From Tritrichomonas musculus (Eukaryota > Parabasalia > Tritrichomonadida > Tritrichomonadidae): 64,000 nucleotides of DNA. Below are positions 17,322 through 27,607 of the stretch, in pieces (position 1 is the first letter of the stretch; each line of letters opens with the position of its first letter). The DNA is taken from contig JAPFFF010000012.1 in the NCBI GenBank assembly GCA_039105265.1, positions 4,774,001 to 4,838,000 of the forward strand, in the 5' to 3' direction. A program made the translations under genes and the position numbers. Under the pieces are notes generated by a model. That model was not told the origin of the DNA, did not search any database, and was given only the letters and a program-made list of their open reading frames with translations.

Positions 17322-19307
17322 TTATTTGGCAGTTAAAATGCCAAATAATTCTAATCCAGAAAGAGTCAGCTCGCCTTGGTCAACTTTCCTCGATGAGTAA
17401 TTTTTCAACAAGACGAACATGAAGTACGAGTAAGGCTTCGCCTTCTTTGCAACCTGAAAAGTCTTCATTGGCTTTGGAATGTTCATTGAAGGAGCACTTT
17501 TCACGTATTCAATCAGGTCTTCTTCACTGAACGACGAAGAATTGTCTGAGCCGTAGATTTTCCACGACATCGGCTGCGAGTAGAACTGCCTCTCTTCCTT
17601 CGATGCCAGTGTGTAGTACTGCAGGCGGAGCGTGTAATTCGGGAAGCCAACGATGATCCACGCCTTGTCGAGCGAGCAGCAAGTTCCATCGTAGTTGCTC
17701 CACCAGGTGCGAGACGTGTGGTCAAACATGTTGTATCTGAAGTCCACTTTTGTGCCTTCTGCGACGATAACTTCGACTTCTTTCATCCACTTGTTGCCGC
17801 TGAGTGTCGGACTGTCCTGGAACACCGTGACAACGCCGCGAAGCTCGTAGCCAAGCTCGTAATCAACGCTGACAAAGTTCGATGAAGAGGGAAGAGTTGG
17901 AGGAGGCTTCCCTTTGCGAGAGCCGGCGACTCCTGCAGACGGATGCGACTCTTCTTTGTCTGCAATCGGCGTTAGCGCATTGTCTCTGACTGCAGGCTTC
18001 AGCTTACCACTCTGGAATTCCTGCTGACTGACGTTGTTTGTGCTTGTGTTTGTGTTTGTGCCTGGCTCTGCCTGGTGGTAGGAGTACCTGAACTGGTTGT
18101 TAAGGTGGATTGGCGGCTTGGTGCCCGACGCTTTGTTGAGTGCCGGACTGGATTTTTCACTCGATGCGTTATTTGGTGGTGATTGTTGGTCTGGATGTTT
18201 AGGCTTTGAATCTAATTCGGGTTGCTTATATGTGTACCGAAATTTGTTGTTTGATTGATCTTTTTGTGTTTTACTTTTTGATTGATCTTTTTGTGTTTTA
18301 CTTTTTGATTGATCTTTTTGATCAGAAAATTTTGGCTGTGCTGCAGATTCGTTTGATGAGTCACTTTGCTGCTGTGTTCGATGATACTGGAATCTATTTT
18401 GCGAGCTATTGTTTTGAGTCGACGGTTTTACGGACTTTTTGAATGTTTGGTTGGTCGGTAATTTTGGATTCGTATCTTCATCACTTTTGACTGCTGAAAA
18501 CGAAGCCGACTTTGATTTATCAGATGAAGACACTCTTTGCATTAATTTCTCACCATTCTGTCCTTTTTCACCATGTTGGCGGTTATTTTCGGTTGAAAGA
18601 ATCCGGATGAGCTTCTCAAGAATTTTTGGGTTGATTGAATCGAACGATAAGTACTCAAGCATCTGATCTATCTCAAATGACGAAAGTTTTGAGAAGTCGC
18701 AATATCTGAACAATTGAATAAACTCGTTACTAAGTTGTGCGGTTTCAATTTCGTCCTCTTTTTGAGAGGTATAAATGGTCGGTGAATTTGCGTCAATAAT
18801 TTTGAGAACTAAATCGAATTCTATTGAAATTTCTGGATTTTGAAGAAATATTTCGTTTAAGGTGAAAAAGCTTAATTGAAAAATATTTTCACTTTTTGAA
18901 AGAAGAGGCCAATTTTGACCTACATATTTCATTATTCTTTGGTCAGTAATATGAAATGTATCAAGATGATTTAAAATATCAAATATATTATCTATTGTTA
19001 ATTCTATTTGTCGGTAGGAATTTGTAGCCTCCGACAAAGCTGTGATGCCAATGTTATCTGCAATGAATCCTAGGAAAAAAGCGTTTTTTTCGTCTATTTC
19101 TATTGGTCTGCCGTAAAATAAATCGACTATTAAATTGAACATTTGATATGGATCAATTAAATTTTCAAACTGAAAAACGGAAACATTTTCAGTTTGATCT
19201 TTTTTTTTAATAACGTTAGAAAATGGTTGAACAAGTATTGATGGGATAAAATAATGTTTTTTATCAATTATGAACTCATATTCGCTTTGTTTACTTGCTT
19301 GATGCAT
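17322..19307 (-). CDS. BTB/BACK-like protein with C-terminal discoidin-like domain
   Basis: The protein has 661 residues from MHQASKQ. The in-frame ATG 17 codons further upstream would add a homopolymer-derived Lys-rich peptide and is less likely. The N-terminal part (to about 240) has the BTB/POZ look (YEFIIDKKHYFIPSILV, then FENLIDPYQMFNLIVDLFYG) and a helical BACK-like stretch. A low-complexity S/Q/K/N-rich linker (about 240-480) holds tandem KDQSKSKTQ units. The C terminus (about 495-661) resembles an F5/8-type C (discoidin) domain: RTWWSNYDGTCCSLDKAW, YTLRLQYYTLA, MSWKIYGSDNSS, SYFMFVLLKN, LTLSGLELFGIL. BTB plus discoidin proteins form a large trichomonad family; a scaffold role, for example as ubiquitin-ligase adaptor, is inferred. 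The linker and discoidin part (about 17500-18150) is much richer in G+C than the rest. Confidence 0.8.
   Translation of the reverse strand: MHQASKQSEYEFIIDKKHYFIPSILVQPFSNVIKKKDQTENVSVFQFENLIDPYQMFNLIVDLFYGRPIEIDEKNAFFLGFIADNIGITALSEATNSYRQIELTIDNIFDILNHLDTFHITDQRIMKYVGQNWPLLSKSENIFQLSFFTLNEIFLQNPEISIEFDLVLKIIDANSPTIYTSQKEDEIETAQLSNEFIQLFRYCDFSKLSSFEIDQMLEYLSFDSINPKILEKLIRILSTENNRQHGEKGQNGEKLMQRVSSSDKSKSASFSAVKSDEDTNPKLPTNQTFKKSVKPSTQNNSSQNRFQYHRTQQQSDSSNESAAQPKFSDQKDQSKSKTQKDQSKSKTQKDQSNNKFRYTYKQPELDSKPKHPDQQSPPNNASSEKSSPALNKASGTKPPIHLNNQFRYSYHQAEPGTNTNTSTNNVSQQEFQSGKLKPAVRDNALTPIADKEESHPSAGVAGSRKGKPPPTLPSSSNFVSVDYELGYELRGVVTVFQDSPTLSGNKWMKEVEVIVAEGTKVDFRYNMFDHTSRTWWSNYDGTCCSLDKAWIIVGFPNYTLRLQYYTLASKEERQFYSQPMSWKIYGSDNSSSFSEEDLIEYVKSAPSMNIPKPMKTFQVAKKAKPYSYFMFVLLKNYSSRKVDQGELTLSGLELFGILTAK
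18246..18330 (-). repeat. 27-nt coding minisatellite (KDQSKSKTQ)
   Basis: About three tandem 27-nt units (GATCTTTTTGTGTTTTAC... on +) encode KDQSKSKTQ in the linker of the BTB/discoidin protein. Confidence 0.8.
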
Positions 19308-19578
19308 TTTTAATTCATATATTTTTTTTTTTTTAATTTGACATTTTTTATTTTTCATTCAAATTTTTCAGAAAATTTTTTTTTTTCAAGTTGACATATT
19401 TTTCAGAATAAAAAAGAGATGACATTAAAAAAATTTTTGACCCAATTAAACATTGCAATTTAAGATTTAAAAAAAAAAAAAAAAAAAAAACATTTATAAT
19501 ATAATAAGAATTATTTATATAAAAGATAGAAAAAAAAAAAATATAAAAATAAAAGCCGCATTTTTGTGAATTCAAAAT
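19308..19578. other. Intergenic spacer with A/T homopolymers
   Basis: Short spacer between two minus-strand genes. It holds A runs of about 20 nt (19469-19490) and 10-14 nt elsewhere. No gene is seen. Confidence 0.45.
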
Positions 19579-22500
19579 TCATAATTTCTTACATCCACAA
19601 AATAAAGCGATAGGCAAAGAAATTGAATGAGATATGTCCCATTTTGTTTTTGGATGATATTTTTCATCAAGAAAAACAGTGTCATTTATCCCTTTGTCAT
19701 CGGACACCAAATATTCAGGTTCAAAAGCCGCCTGTTTTTTGAGCTCGTAACCATGAATTGCCTCAGTTCTCGAAGGGAAAAGCATTATTCTGAACGATGT
19801 GATGATAAATGGCACGAACAAGGCTACAGAAACCATAGACAATATTGCAACCCAGTCGAATGGATCAGTCATCACACGACACATGACGAGATACGAATCG
19901 CGTGTTATGTAGCTTTTATACGACTTGTCGATATAAAAAGAAAAGAGAACATATAAGGCCCAATCGCCCCAAGTGAAAATCAAGCTGAGGATTGTTGCAT
20001 GATGTGATTCTGATGCAATTGTGATGAAGACAATGATGATCATTGCTGAGAATGTCACTTGTTGTGCTTCATCAAGAGTTGCCGATGAACCATCGATGAA
20101 GCTCGAATATGTCTTGCCAAAAATCAGCCATGACATGAAATAGAGAACAACAGACTGGAAAAATGCTCGCATATACCACCAAAAGATTGTTCTTCGATTG
20201 CAAAAAATGCTGTGTTGTGAATCACTGTAAACAAATGGATGCAATAAAACTGACGATTCACACAAGTCTTTATCTTGAATGTAGAAAATCACAGGAAGAA
20301 CAGTGAACAGTGTGTTGTATGAAATAATGTTGACATCACTAAAATATGAAGAAACAGAAAAACCGTTATGGAAGTTATAAAAAAATTGAATGAAAAAGAA
20401 AATGGCACTTTTATAAAAACAAAATTGTGCCAAACATGACGTGCGATGCATTGCATATCGTCCATGAATCAAAAGAAGACGAACAAGAAATCGAAACTCA
20501 GAAATACAAAAATCAGAAGCTGCTGCTGTTTGACGTTCTTCCTTACTAATGATGCCAACGCCAACACTTGCAATGGAAAGCATTGGAATGTCATTTCCTC
20601 CATCGCCAATTGCAAGTGTGATGCAATTCTTCGAATTGACACATTTGACAATTTCAGCTTTATCGTTTGGCGATACACGTGAACAAACAACAGATTTTGC
20701 TTTCATTGCAATGCGAATAAATTGTTCTTTGTGTTCATCAGAAAGAAGCTCATTGTATCGTCCATCGACGCCCAGATAAAAGACTCCATTCAATGCAGAA
20801 ATTTGATTATCAACGTAAAATTCAACTTGATCAAGAAGGTATTTCATGTCAATGAAAAATGGATTTTCTTCATCAAAATCATTCTCAATCTCATTGTTTA
20901 TGTTCATGCTCTCAAATTCCAGTGTGCTGTGCTTTTTAGAGTTTGAATCGGTGTTGTTGTTACTGTTTGAATTCAAATGAAAACTGAATTTTGAAGGCCT
21001 ACGATCATTACTTCCTTGTGTTGAAATTCCAAGCCTTTCTTTGTCATTGCTTAATAGAATGAAAGGTCCATCGTTTCCAACGAGACGAGAAGAATAAGAA
21101 ACATTACATGATGTGCAAAACGAATCTCCAGTCAGCATCCAAAGTTTAATTCCAGCCTTTCGAAGGTTTTCAATTGTCTCAGGAACTCCTTCACGCAACT
21201 TGTCTTCAAGTGCAGCGAATCCGATCATTTGAGCTTCTTCTTCAAGTATCTCGATGTCGTTGTTTACTTCATCTTCATTGAGCTCTCTGTAAGCGAGTCC
21301 AATGATTCTGAGTCCAAGAGAAGCCAGCTGATTCACTTGTGCAAAATACGAAGAATTCAAAGAGCTGCATGAATTTGCTGAATTATTGTTTATGGAATCC
21401 GTAGATCCTTGAGAAAGCAAGTAAATCTTGCCATTTGTGTGATTCTTCACAATGACAGATATTCGCTTCGTTTCATACGAAAACGGAACAACTTTCAACA
21501 ATTCAAATCTCTGTTTTTCAATGTTGTATTGCTGAGACTCAAGAGTGATGAAATTTTCATCAAACGCAATGAAAAATCCTAAATCAAACAAGCCTTTTAT
21601 GAAAGCTTTGTCTTCCGGTGAGTTTTTCAATGCCATTTTCAAGTTCTTTATTCGTGATGAATGACAAAGTGCGATGCAGTAAAGAGCAAGCATTACCTTC
21701 TCATTTTTTGATCGAATTTCCTCTTTGAATTTCTCATCATCAATGATTGAATCAGCATCAAGTGAATGACCATAAATTTGACCATCAACCATCAGTTTTT
21801 TAAAGGTCATCAAATTCTCAGTAATGGTTCCTGTTTTGTCACAAAAGATGTACTCAATTGCACCAAGATCTTCAATTACAGACGAATTATTTACAGATGG
21901 TTTGATGTCCTCATTAACGAACTCATCATTTCTGTTGTTGTTAATGATATTATAAAGACTTTGATTTTGAATTGAGCTACCTCTTTCTTTGCCTAAAAGA
22001 TTTCGATCGTGCGAAATCCACAAATCATGCATAAACTTGCAGACATCAATTGTCAATTTGAGAGAGATTGGAATCAAACTTGTTGTCATTGACAAAAACC
22101 TCAAAAAATTAAAAAGCCAATATTTCCAAACATCTGATTCTCTATCTTCTCTAGCAAAATAAGTGTCATATCTCAAATAGAAGCAATTTTTAATATGTTT
22201 CTCAGTGAACCAGTTTGTATAAGTTCCAAAAGAAGCGGTCAAAATTAATTGCAAACTAAAAATTGAAACAGAAATGGCATCAATGAAACGTTCAAGCTTT
22301 GTCCATTTAACTGGTGTCTTTTTACTGTTCATTGCAAGTTTTGTGTCTTTTCCTGTGTAGCAAACAATGCCGTAAATGTCATTTTCATTATTTATTGATG
22401 TTCCGAATTGAATTAAATTTTTATTTGTTAATTTACACTCTTCAATTTGACTTGGATTCATTATTTTTAAATTTCCACTCAATTGGTAAAGATCTGGATC

Positions 22501-23064
22501 AGGACGATTGCATGTACAAATTCCTTTCAAATTTCGAATTTGATCATATGTAAGATCTTTGGTATTTGTGAGTGGAAAAACATCTTTGAAGTAGGTATCA
22601 CCATCTAAATATGCCGTCGATATTGAACATGTTTGAAAAGGTCCGTCTATTTTGATTAAAATTAAATCAGCTGGTGATTGATCATTTTCTGATAGAATTA
22701 TTATATCGCCAACTTTAATATCTTTGAATTTGATCATTCGTTCTTGTTCTTTACGAATAATTCGGTATTTTCGATTGTTTATTCGTCTGTCTTCAAGATA
22801 TCTTTTTGATTCATCAATTAATTCTCGAATCATTGTAACTATAAAAATAACAAGTATTGGAATCCAAGTTGTAACTGAATCAACCGGTGTAATTTCCCTG
22901 AAAACTTGAGAATAAGCAACGCAAATAAAATAGAGATTTGTGAATCTGCCAAAAATTGTTTGAAAAAGGAAAGTAAATATATTATATTTACAATTATTGA
23001 TTTTGTTTTTGGAAAATTTAAAATTTCCATCCATATTCACTCGAAAATATCGATCTTGATACAT
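19579..23064 (-). CDS. P4-type ATPase (phospholipid flippase family) with altered motifs
   Basis: The protein has 1161 residues starting MYQDRYFRVN; the ATG is at 23064 and the codon before it is TTG. P4 hallmarks are a short N terminus entering TM1-TM2 (IFTFLFQTIFGRFTNLYF), PISL in TM4, the phosphorylation motif CDKTGTITEN (D409), GDGGNDIPML (820-829) and a hydrophobic C-terminal block with YNTLFTVLPV and HPFVY. P4 ATPases move aminophospholipids to the cytosolic leaflet at the Golgi, endosomes or plasma membrane. Two motifs deviate: the A-domain DGET is DGDT (154-157), and the P-domain TGDK is TGDS (645-648). The first affects the residue that promotes dephosphorylation. It may be a divergent paralogue with slowed turnover or a regulatory role. 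An acidic S/N-rich insertion (about 685-740) sits in the N/P domains. No initiator motif was found upstream. Confidence 0.92.
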   Translation of the reverse strand: MYQDRYFRVNMDGNFKFSKNKINNCKYNIFTFLFQTIFGRFTNLYFICVAYSQVFREITPVDSVTTWIPILVIFIVTMIRELIDESKRYLEDRRINNRKYRIIRKEQERMIKFKDIKVGDIIILSENDQSPADLILIKIDGPFQTCSISTAYLDGDTYFKDVFPLTNTKDLTYDQIRNLKGICTCNRPDPDLYQLSGNLKIMNPSQIEECKLTNKNLIQFGTSINNENDIYGIVCYTGKDTKLAMNSKKTPVKWTKLERFIDAISVSIFSLQLILTASFGTYTNWFTEKHIKNCFYLRYDTYFAREDRESDVWKYWLFNFLRFLSMTTSLIPISLKLTIDVCKFMHDLWISHDRNLLGKERGSSIQNQSLYNIINNNRNDEFVNEDIKPSVNNSSVIEDLGAIEYIFCDKTGTITENLMTFKKLMVDGQIYGHSLDADSIIDDEKFKEEIRSKNEKVMLALYCIALCHSSRIKNLKMALKNSPEDKAFIKGLFDLGFFIAFDENFITLESQQYNIEKQRFELLKVVPFSYETKRISVIVKNHTNGKIYLLSQGSTDSINNNSANSCSSLNSSYFAQVNQLASLGLRIIGLAYRELNEDEVNNDIEILEEEAQMIGFAALEDKLREGVPETIENLRKAGIKLWMLTGDSFCTSCNVSYSSRLVGNDGPFILLSNDKERLGISTQGSNDRRPSKFSFHLNSNSNNNTDSNSKKHSTLEFESMNINNEIENDFDEENPFFIDMKYLLDQVEFYVDNQISALNGVFYLGVDGRYNELLSDEHKEQFIRIAMKAKSVVCSRVSPNDKAEIVKCVNSKNCITLAIGDGGNDIPMLSIASVGVGIISKEERQTAAASDFCISEFRFLVRLLLIHGRYAMHRTSCLAQFCFYKSAIFFFIQFFYNFHNGFSVSSYFSDVNIISYNTLFTVLPVIFYIQDKDLCESSVLLHPFVYSDSQHSIFCNRRTIFWWYMRAFFQSVVLYFMSWLIFGKTYSSFIDGSSATLDEAQQVTFSAMIIIVFITIASESHHATILSLIFTWGDWALYVLFSFYIDKSYKSYITRDSYLVMCRVMTDPFDWVAILSMVSVALFVPFIITSFRIMLFPSRTEAIHGYELKKQAAFEPEYLVSDDKGINDTVFLDEKYHPKTKWDISHSISLPIALFCGCKKL

Positions 23065-23544
23065 CAAAAATTCAAATTAAAATTAATAAAATTTCACATC
23101 ACATTTCATTTTAATGGATAGTTAAATTAGAGACATTAGAGGCAGAGAATACCAGTTTATAGACCATGATAGCTACTTTTGAAGCCAGAATTGCTGCACT
23201 TGGGTTAAAATGCAAAGACCCAATCGGTTATTTTGCATAGTGAATCTGATACTCAAATTGATTTAACATATACTTTTGAAAAAGAACTGTTAAAATATCA
23301 GGCAACTATATATATACAGCATACAAATATACAAAATAATGTAGAAACCGAAAAGAAAATTAACCAGTGTTCAAAAACGATACTGTATATGATAATAAAA
23401 TCATAGAATTAAATTAAAAAATGGTGTTTTTAATTCAGTTATTTTTAAACTTAGCCCAGTTAAATCGTAGTTGCAGCTATGTCCCGCATGCCGTTTAGGA
23501 CTCACAGCCTAATGTATACCACTCCGTTAAATAAAAATCATAAA
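23065..23544. other. Intergenic region with possible decayed coding sequence
   Basis: A short frame at about 23167-23240 (+) reads MIATFEARIAALGLKCKDP before a stop. It could be the 5' remnant of the decayed gene that follows. The GC-richer patch at 23475-23530 is unexplained. Confidence 0.35.
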
Positions 23545-24162
23545 ATATTTCGGATATTTTTATATGAAAGAGAAAATGGAATGACTTATGAAAAAACTTT
23601 CTATTGAACAAATGATCGAAGCTTGAAAAACGACAAATTTTTTTTATTGAAATATGTTAGAGTTGATGGTGACCAAATTTATCAAGGATGATTTTTTGAA
23701 AGCACAAAATTTGATCGATGAGTTGATTCAAAACGAGCAATTAAACATTGCATATCAAGTGATCAATAAAAATGTTGTTTTCCTAATAGCAAATGTTTAC
23801 CTTACTTGAGAATGCTCTTTCTGGCCTCTTAAATGCTAAGTTTGACATTATGTAAACAAATACTAATGATTCTGTATAATATTCTGAATTGACAAAAGAT
23901 AAAATGCAAAGAATCATCAATACACTAGTTGCAATCATAAAAAAAATTGAAGAATGCATTGACGATAATTTAGGGCTGAGCAGTTTATGATCTCATCCAA
24001 TTGAAAATTTCATAGGCCAAATTCGATATTCATGTCACATAGATAATCATTTTGAAATAGTGCTTCACAACGTGGCCAGATATGAATTGTTCGTGATTTC
24101 AAGAAATGTTATTAAAAATTTAAGCCACGGCATAATAGCCTCTGGGGAACAGACTTAAGAAT
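23545..24162 (+). pseudogene. Decayed transposase-like gene
   Basis: The plus strand can be read through several stops and frame shifts as continuous protein: LKYVRVDGDQIYQG, VDSKRAIKHC, FTLLENALSGLLNAKFDIM, then MQRIINTLVAIIKKIEEC and SHPIENFIGQIRYSCHIDNHFEIVL (from 23991) to a stop at about 24162. The N/H-P-I-E-N-F-x-G-x-I-R pattern resembles the C-terminal part of eukaryotic DDE transposases (P-element/THAP9 style N-P-x-E-x-F-F-G-x-[IV]-R). That identity is tentative; the pseudogene status (at least four stops) is clear. Confidence 0.55.
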
Positions 24163-24262
24163 TCATTTATTTTTTAGTAGCATTCATATATCAACCTGAT
24201 CAAATCGTGTTTTGGATTTTTAAATATATTGGTATTTTTTTAAAAAAAAACTATAAAAAAAC

Positions 24263-24582
24263 AAATTGAAAGATTTTCTAGAAAAATTAAGGAAGTTTGC
24301 AATAGAAAATCTTTATTCAAAAGTGAAGCTCCCTTTGTCAACAAGTGACATTGTAATCATTCAAAGAATGTACATTCAAAGCACCCAATACGGAATAAAA
24401 GTTTGGGGAACACTAAAAATTTGATTCATTACTTTTGACAAACGATGAGAAAGAAATATTATCAAATAAGAATTATAATTTTTCCAAACAAGATAAACAA
24501 ATGATCATAAAAGAAAGAAAAAGCATACTCCAAGATCTTGATTGGTCCAAAGAACAAGATGATATATTCAAAGAAAAATAAC
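24263..24582 (+). pseudogene. Second decayed coding fragment
   Basis: One frame reads KFAIENLYSKVKLPLSTSDIV and continues IIQRMYIQSTQYGIKVWGTL. After a frame change it continues LLLTNDEKEILSNKNYNFS and ILQDLDWSKEQDDIFKEK to a stop at 24582. The family is not recognised. It directly precedes the pogo-like element. Confidence 0.45.
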
Positions 24583-25131
24583 TTTGAAAGAATTAAGATC
24601 TTTATTTAATTTACGAAAAAACATAAAAATAATGGAAATAAAAAATATTCTTATTGAAAGTCGAAATATCCAAATACTTAAAACAACATATTTCAAGAAA
24701 AAGAAAAATATAAATCATTAAAAACATTATTTAACTATTGTTCCATCATCGCCTCTATCGGCAACTGCTCATCTTTTATAATAATATCTCAAATTATTTA
24801 CAAAAGAATAAATTAAAATCATTTTTAAAACCATCCAAATATATTTCAATCATCATTATTTATATAAATATAATTGAAAATAAAACAATATTGATAATAC
24901 TCTAGATAAAGATATTTTTAAAATTTATATATTTCAATTTGCTTTGAAATTTTGAATCATTTATCTAATAATTTAGTAATAAATCATACAAAAAATGCAT
25001 TTATTTATTTATCTTTGAATTATACTAATAAATATAAATTAAATTAATATTTAGAGAAATGATAAATAGCACACTGTTAAGGTGAAGTGACCATCACAGC
25101 ATTCAAAAAATAAACTTTTTGATAAAAGATA

Positions 25132-25180
25132 CAGTCATCCGATCAGTGTTATAGTCTCACAAAAACTAAACAGTGGAATT
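25132..25180 (+). repeat. Left terminal inverted repeat of pogo-like element
   Basis: CAGT-C-ATCCGATCAG-T-GTTA-T-AGT, followed at about +38 by ACAGTGGAATTG. It pairs with 27522-27570. Confidence 0.88.
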
Positions 25181-25765
25181 GAATGATGCTCTCAATTTTA
25201 GATTTTATCCAAAAATAATTATTTTTTTTGTTGATAAATTTATATTTTTAATTATAATTTTTCATTTTATAAAGACAGGATTTGATTATTTTTTTATTTA
25301 TTATATTTTGAATGATCTTTTCACAAAAAGTTAAAAATTTTCTCACATTATAAAGCAAGCAATCGATCATATAAAAACTCCTTAAAAATGGATTTTTTGC
25401 AACATTTTCAAACAAATTCAATCAAACATACCAAAATAACATTACTTCTATGAGTTTACTAGGGACATCATCAAATCTAGAAATTATTTATGTCAAATTT
25501 ATAGATCTTACTCATTGTTTGATTGTTTATTTATTCACTATTCAAATACAAGTTCTTTTCCTAAAGTCTCATGGGTTTATTTTACCTGGCATTTCAATTT
25601 AATATAAATTTCAAATAAATCTTCAACCTTACTATTTTTTAGAGGTTTTTATAGGTTTTATACGTTTTTTTAATCAAGTAATACAGATATTTTTAATAAA
25701 AAGTTTGGAATTTCACTTTTTTTTTTCTATTATTTAATAAGAATTTTTATTTAGCTAAAATTAAT

Positions 25766-27310
25766 TTATAATTGAATTAATTTGTATTTATTTGGCTCTG
25801 TTTCCACTAGAAAAGGCGGAAATTCAGAAAATAAAATGCAATCACATTCACCATTTTTAATTGATTTCGCGATTTCAAAAAAATCGTATCTTTCGTCTGG
25901 CATTTGCTGATGTCCATGCTGTAAAAAAAATAATTTTTTTAACATTTCTTCAGAATTTGTCCACTTGCCAGATATAATTTCATCTTCTGGATTGACTTTA
26001 AGTTCAGCCGGAATCTCTGGCATAATATATTGAGATTCAAGTGGTCTGTTTGGATCTAATGGACAAATTCCGGATTTTTCAAATCCCATTTTAATATTAG
26101 ATGGCGAGCAAGCTTTATGGTGAGCATCGATGAAACATCTTATGAGCATTTCCCTTAATTGTTGTGCTGTTTGTTTTTGAAGGACCCCAAAGTTATTAAA
26201 ATTTAAATTATCAATATTAAACTGTGCATTTGATAAATTTATTTTAAATTGAGCCTTGAGAGGTGAAGCGACCGTTAAGTCGAAAGGTTGTAGAATGTGA
26301 GATGAATGTCCTGGTAGTATAAGAATATCAATATTAAAACATGAAAATATGAAATTTGCAAGATAATTCCTTCTAGAAGGATGTCCATCAATAATTAGTA
26401 AAATCGGATCATTTCTGATATTTTGAGGTAACTTGAGTCTATATTGTGAGATTTGAGCACAAAAACATATTGAGTAAAGTACGAAACAATCCTTGTTCAT
26501 CCATCCTGATTCTGTGGATGCCAAAAGGCATTCACTAATGAGCTCTTCAATATTTCTTTTCGTCCTTTTATTCGGCAAAATAATTAATGGATCAATACAA
26601 TTTCCTGCGGCACAAACGGTTATAACCGCCGTAATATGTGGAAAAACTGGTGGTGAAACTACTAATGGTAATTTTTGATTAGGAACTAATACTTTTAATT
26701 TTTTTTTAGCATTTAACATTGTTTCATCCATATTCCATATCAGTCTTTGATCTCTAACAAAAAGTTGTAAATTTTCAATAAAAAATTTTGAAATTAATTC
26801 TGAATCACAGGAAAATCTTCTCAACTGATCTAATTCTTGTGGGTTTAAAACTCTTAGAGATATACTTTTTGCAAATTCAGAAATCCAGTCTGAACTAGGA
26901 ATTGTAGGTTCTTTAACATGGCTAATAAGACCTGAGCATTTGATATGATTTAATAAACTTATTGATTTTTTATATCTTCTTTTATGAATTAAAAAAGCCA
27001 ATTGAGTAGAAACCACTGTGGGAACACAATTAATCTCGTTAGCACAATTTTCTAATAAATATTTAAAATGCAATTTATCCAAATCGCACAAATAATCATC
27101 ATTACCTCCTAAATAGCCAGAGAACCAAAACTTTCCTTGAGATGTTCTAACAAGACATGATATCAATGCATGATCACCACTTAGTTTGAAATGCGCTATA
27201 ATTTGAGCATATGTCCAACCATTTGACCTTTTTTCAAAAATTTCCCATTGAGACTCACTGAGTATTCCATTTTCAGCAGCCCATGATAGCTCTTTCATTA
27301 ATTCTTCCAT
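25766..27310 (-). CDS. DDE_1 (pogo/Tigger-type) transposase, intact
   Basis: The protein has 514 residues. The N terminus (about 1-120) has helix-turn-helix character with CENP-B/pogo-like spacing (ESQWEIFEKRSNGWTYAQII). The catalytic domain carries WNMDETM (D195), LLIIDGHPSR (D308) and LQPFDLTV (D344), a DD35D arrangement with the typical PGHSSHILQPFD block of DDE_1 proteins. It lies inside matching TIRs with TA duplications, and there is no frameshift or stop, so the element could still be active. A possible shortfall is the modest TIR divergence (3 of 24). A domesticated protein is less likely because the TIRs and target duplications are kept. Confidence 0.93.
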   Translation of the reverse strand: MEELMKELSWAAENGILSESQWEIFEKRSNGWTYAQIIAHFKLSGDHALISCLVRTSQGKFWFSGYLGGNDDYLCDLDKLHFKYLLENCANEINCVPTVVSTQLAFLIHKRRYKKSISLLNHIKCSGLISHVKEPTIPSSDWISEFAKSISLRVLNPQELDQLRRFSCDSELISKFFIENLQLFVRDQRLIWNMDETMLNAKKKLKVLVPNQKLPLVVSPPVFPHITAVITVCAAGNCIDPLIILPNKRTKRNIEELISECLLASTESGWMNKDCFVLYSICFCAQISQYRLKLPQNIRNDPILLIIDGHPSRRNYLANFIFSCFNIDILILPGHSSHILQPFDLTVASPLKAQFKINLSNAQFNIDNLNFNNFGVLQKQTAQQLREMLIRCFIDAHHKACSPSNIKMGFEKSGICPLDPNRPLESQYIMPEIPAELKVNPEDEIISGKWTNSEEMLKKLFFLQHGHQQMPDERYDFFEIAKSIKNGECDCILFSEFPPFLVETEPNKYKLIQL

Positions 27311-27521
27311 TAAAAAAGTGAGGAGAACTTAGAGTTTTTTATTTTCAAAGCATATTTGTTTCATTTTTCAATGAAAATTTGGCATGATCATTGAAATTTT
27401 CTTCAGAAAATACCACCAGTATTAGTTTTCAAATATTCAATTAACAAACTTTTTCTATAAATTCTATTTAAATTAATATAAAATATTTATAATTTTTTTC
27501 AATTTTTCTGTAAGCTATCAA

Positions 27522-27570
27522 TCCACTGTAGCCACATTGAATTCACTGTAACGCTGATCGGATTACTGTA
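27522..27570 (-). repeat. Right terminal inverted repeat of pogo-like element
   Basis: Inverse of the left end; the terminal block is CGCTGATCGGATTACTG followed by target TA. Confidence 0.88.
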
Positions 27571-27607
27571 TATAATTTTGGGGCCTTTATTATCAAAAAT
27601 TGGAAAG

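Larger units (their letters stand above)
25132..27570 (-). mobile_element. Complete pogo-like (Tc1/mariner superfamily) DNA transposon
   Basis: The 2439-bp unit begins CAGTCATCCGATCAGTGTTA and ends in the inverse of CAGTAATCCGATCAGCGTTA: 24 nt with three mismatches. A second inner CAGTGGA[A]TTG block lies 38-39 nt from each end. It is flanked on both sides by TA (25130-25131 and 27571-27572), the target duplication of Tc1/mariner/pogo elements, and CAG ends are usual for pogo/Tigger. It contains one intact transposase gene on the minus strand, 0.63 kb from one end and 0.26 kb from the other. Confidence 0.9.
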
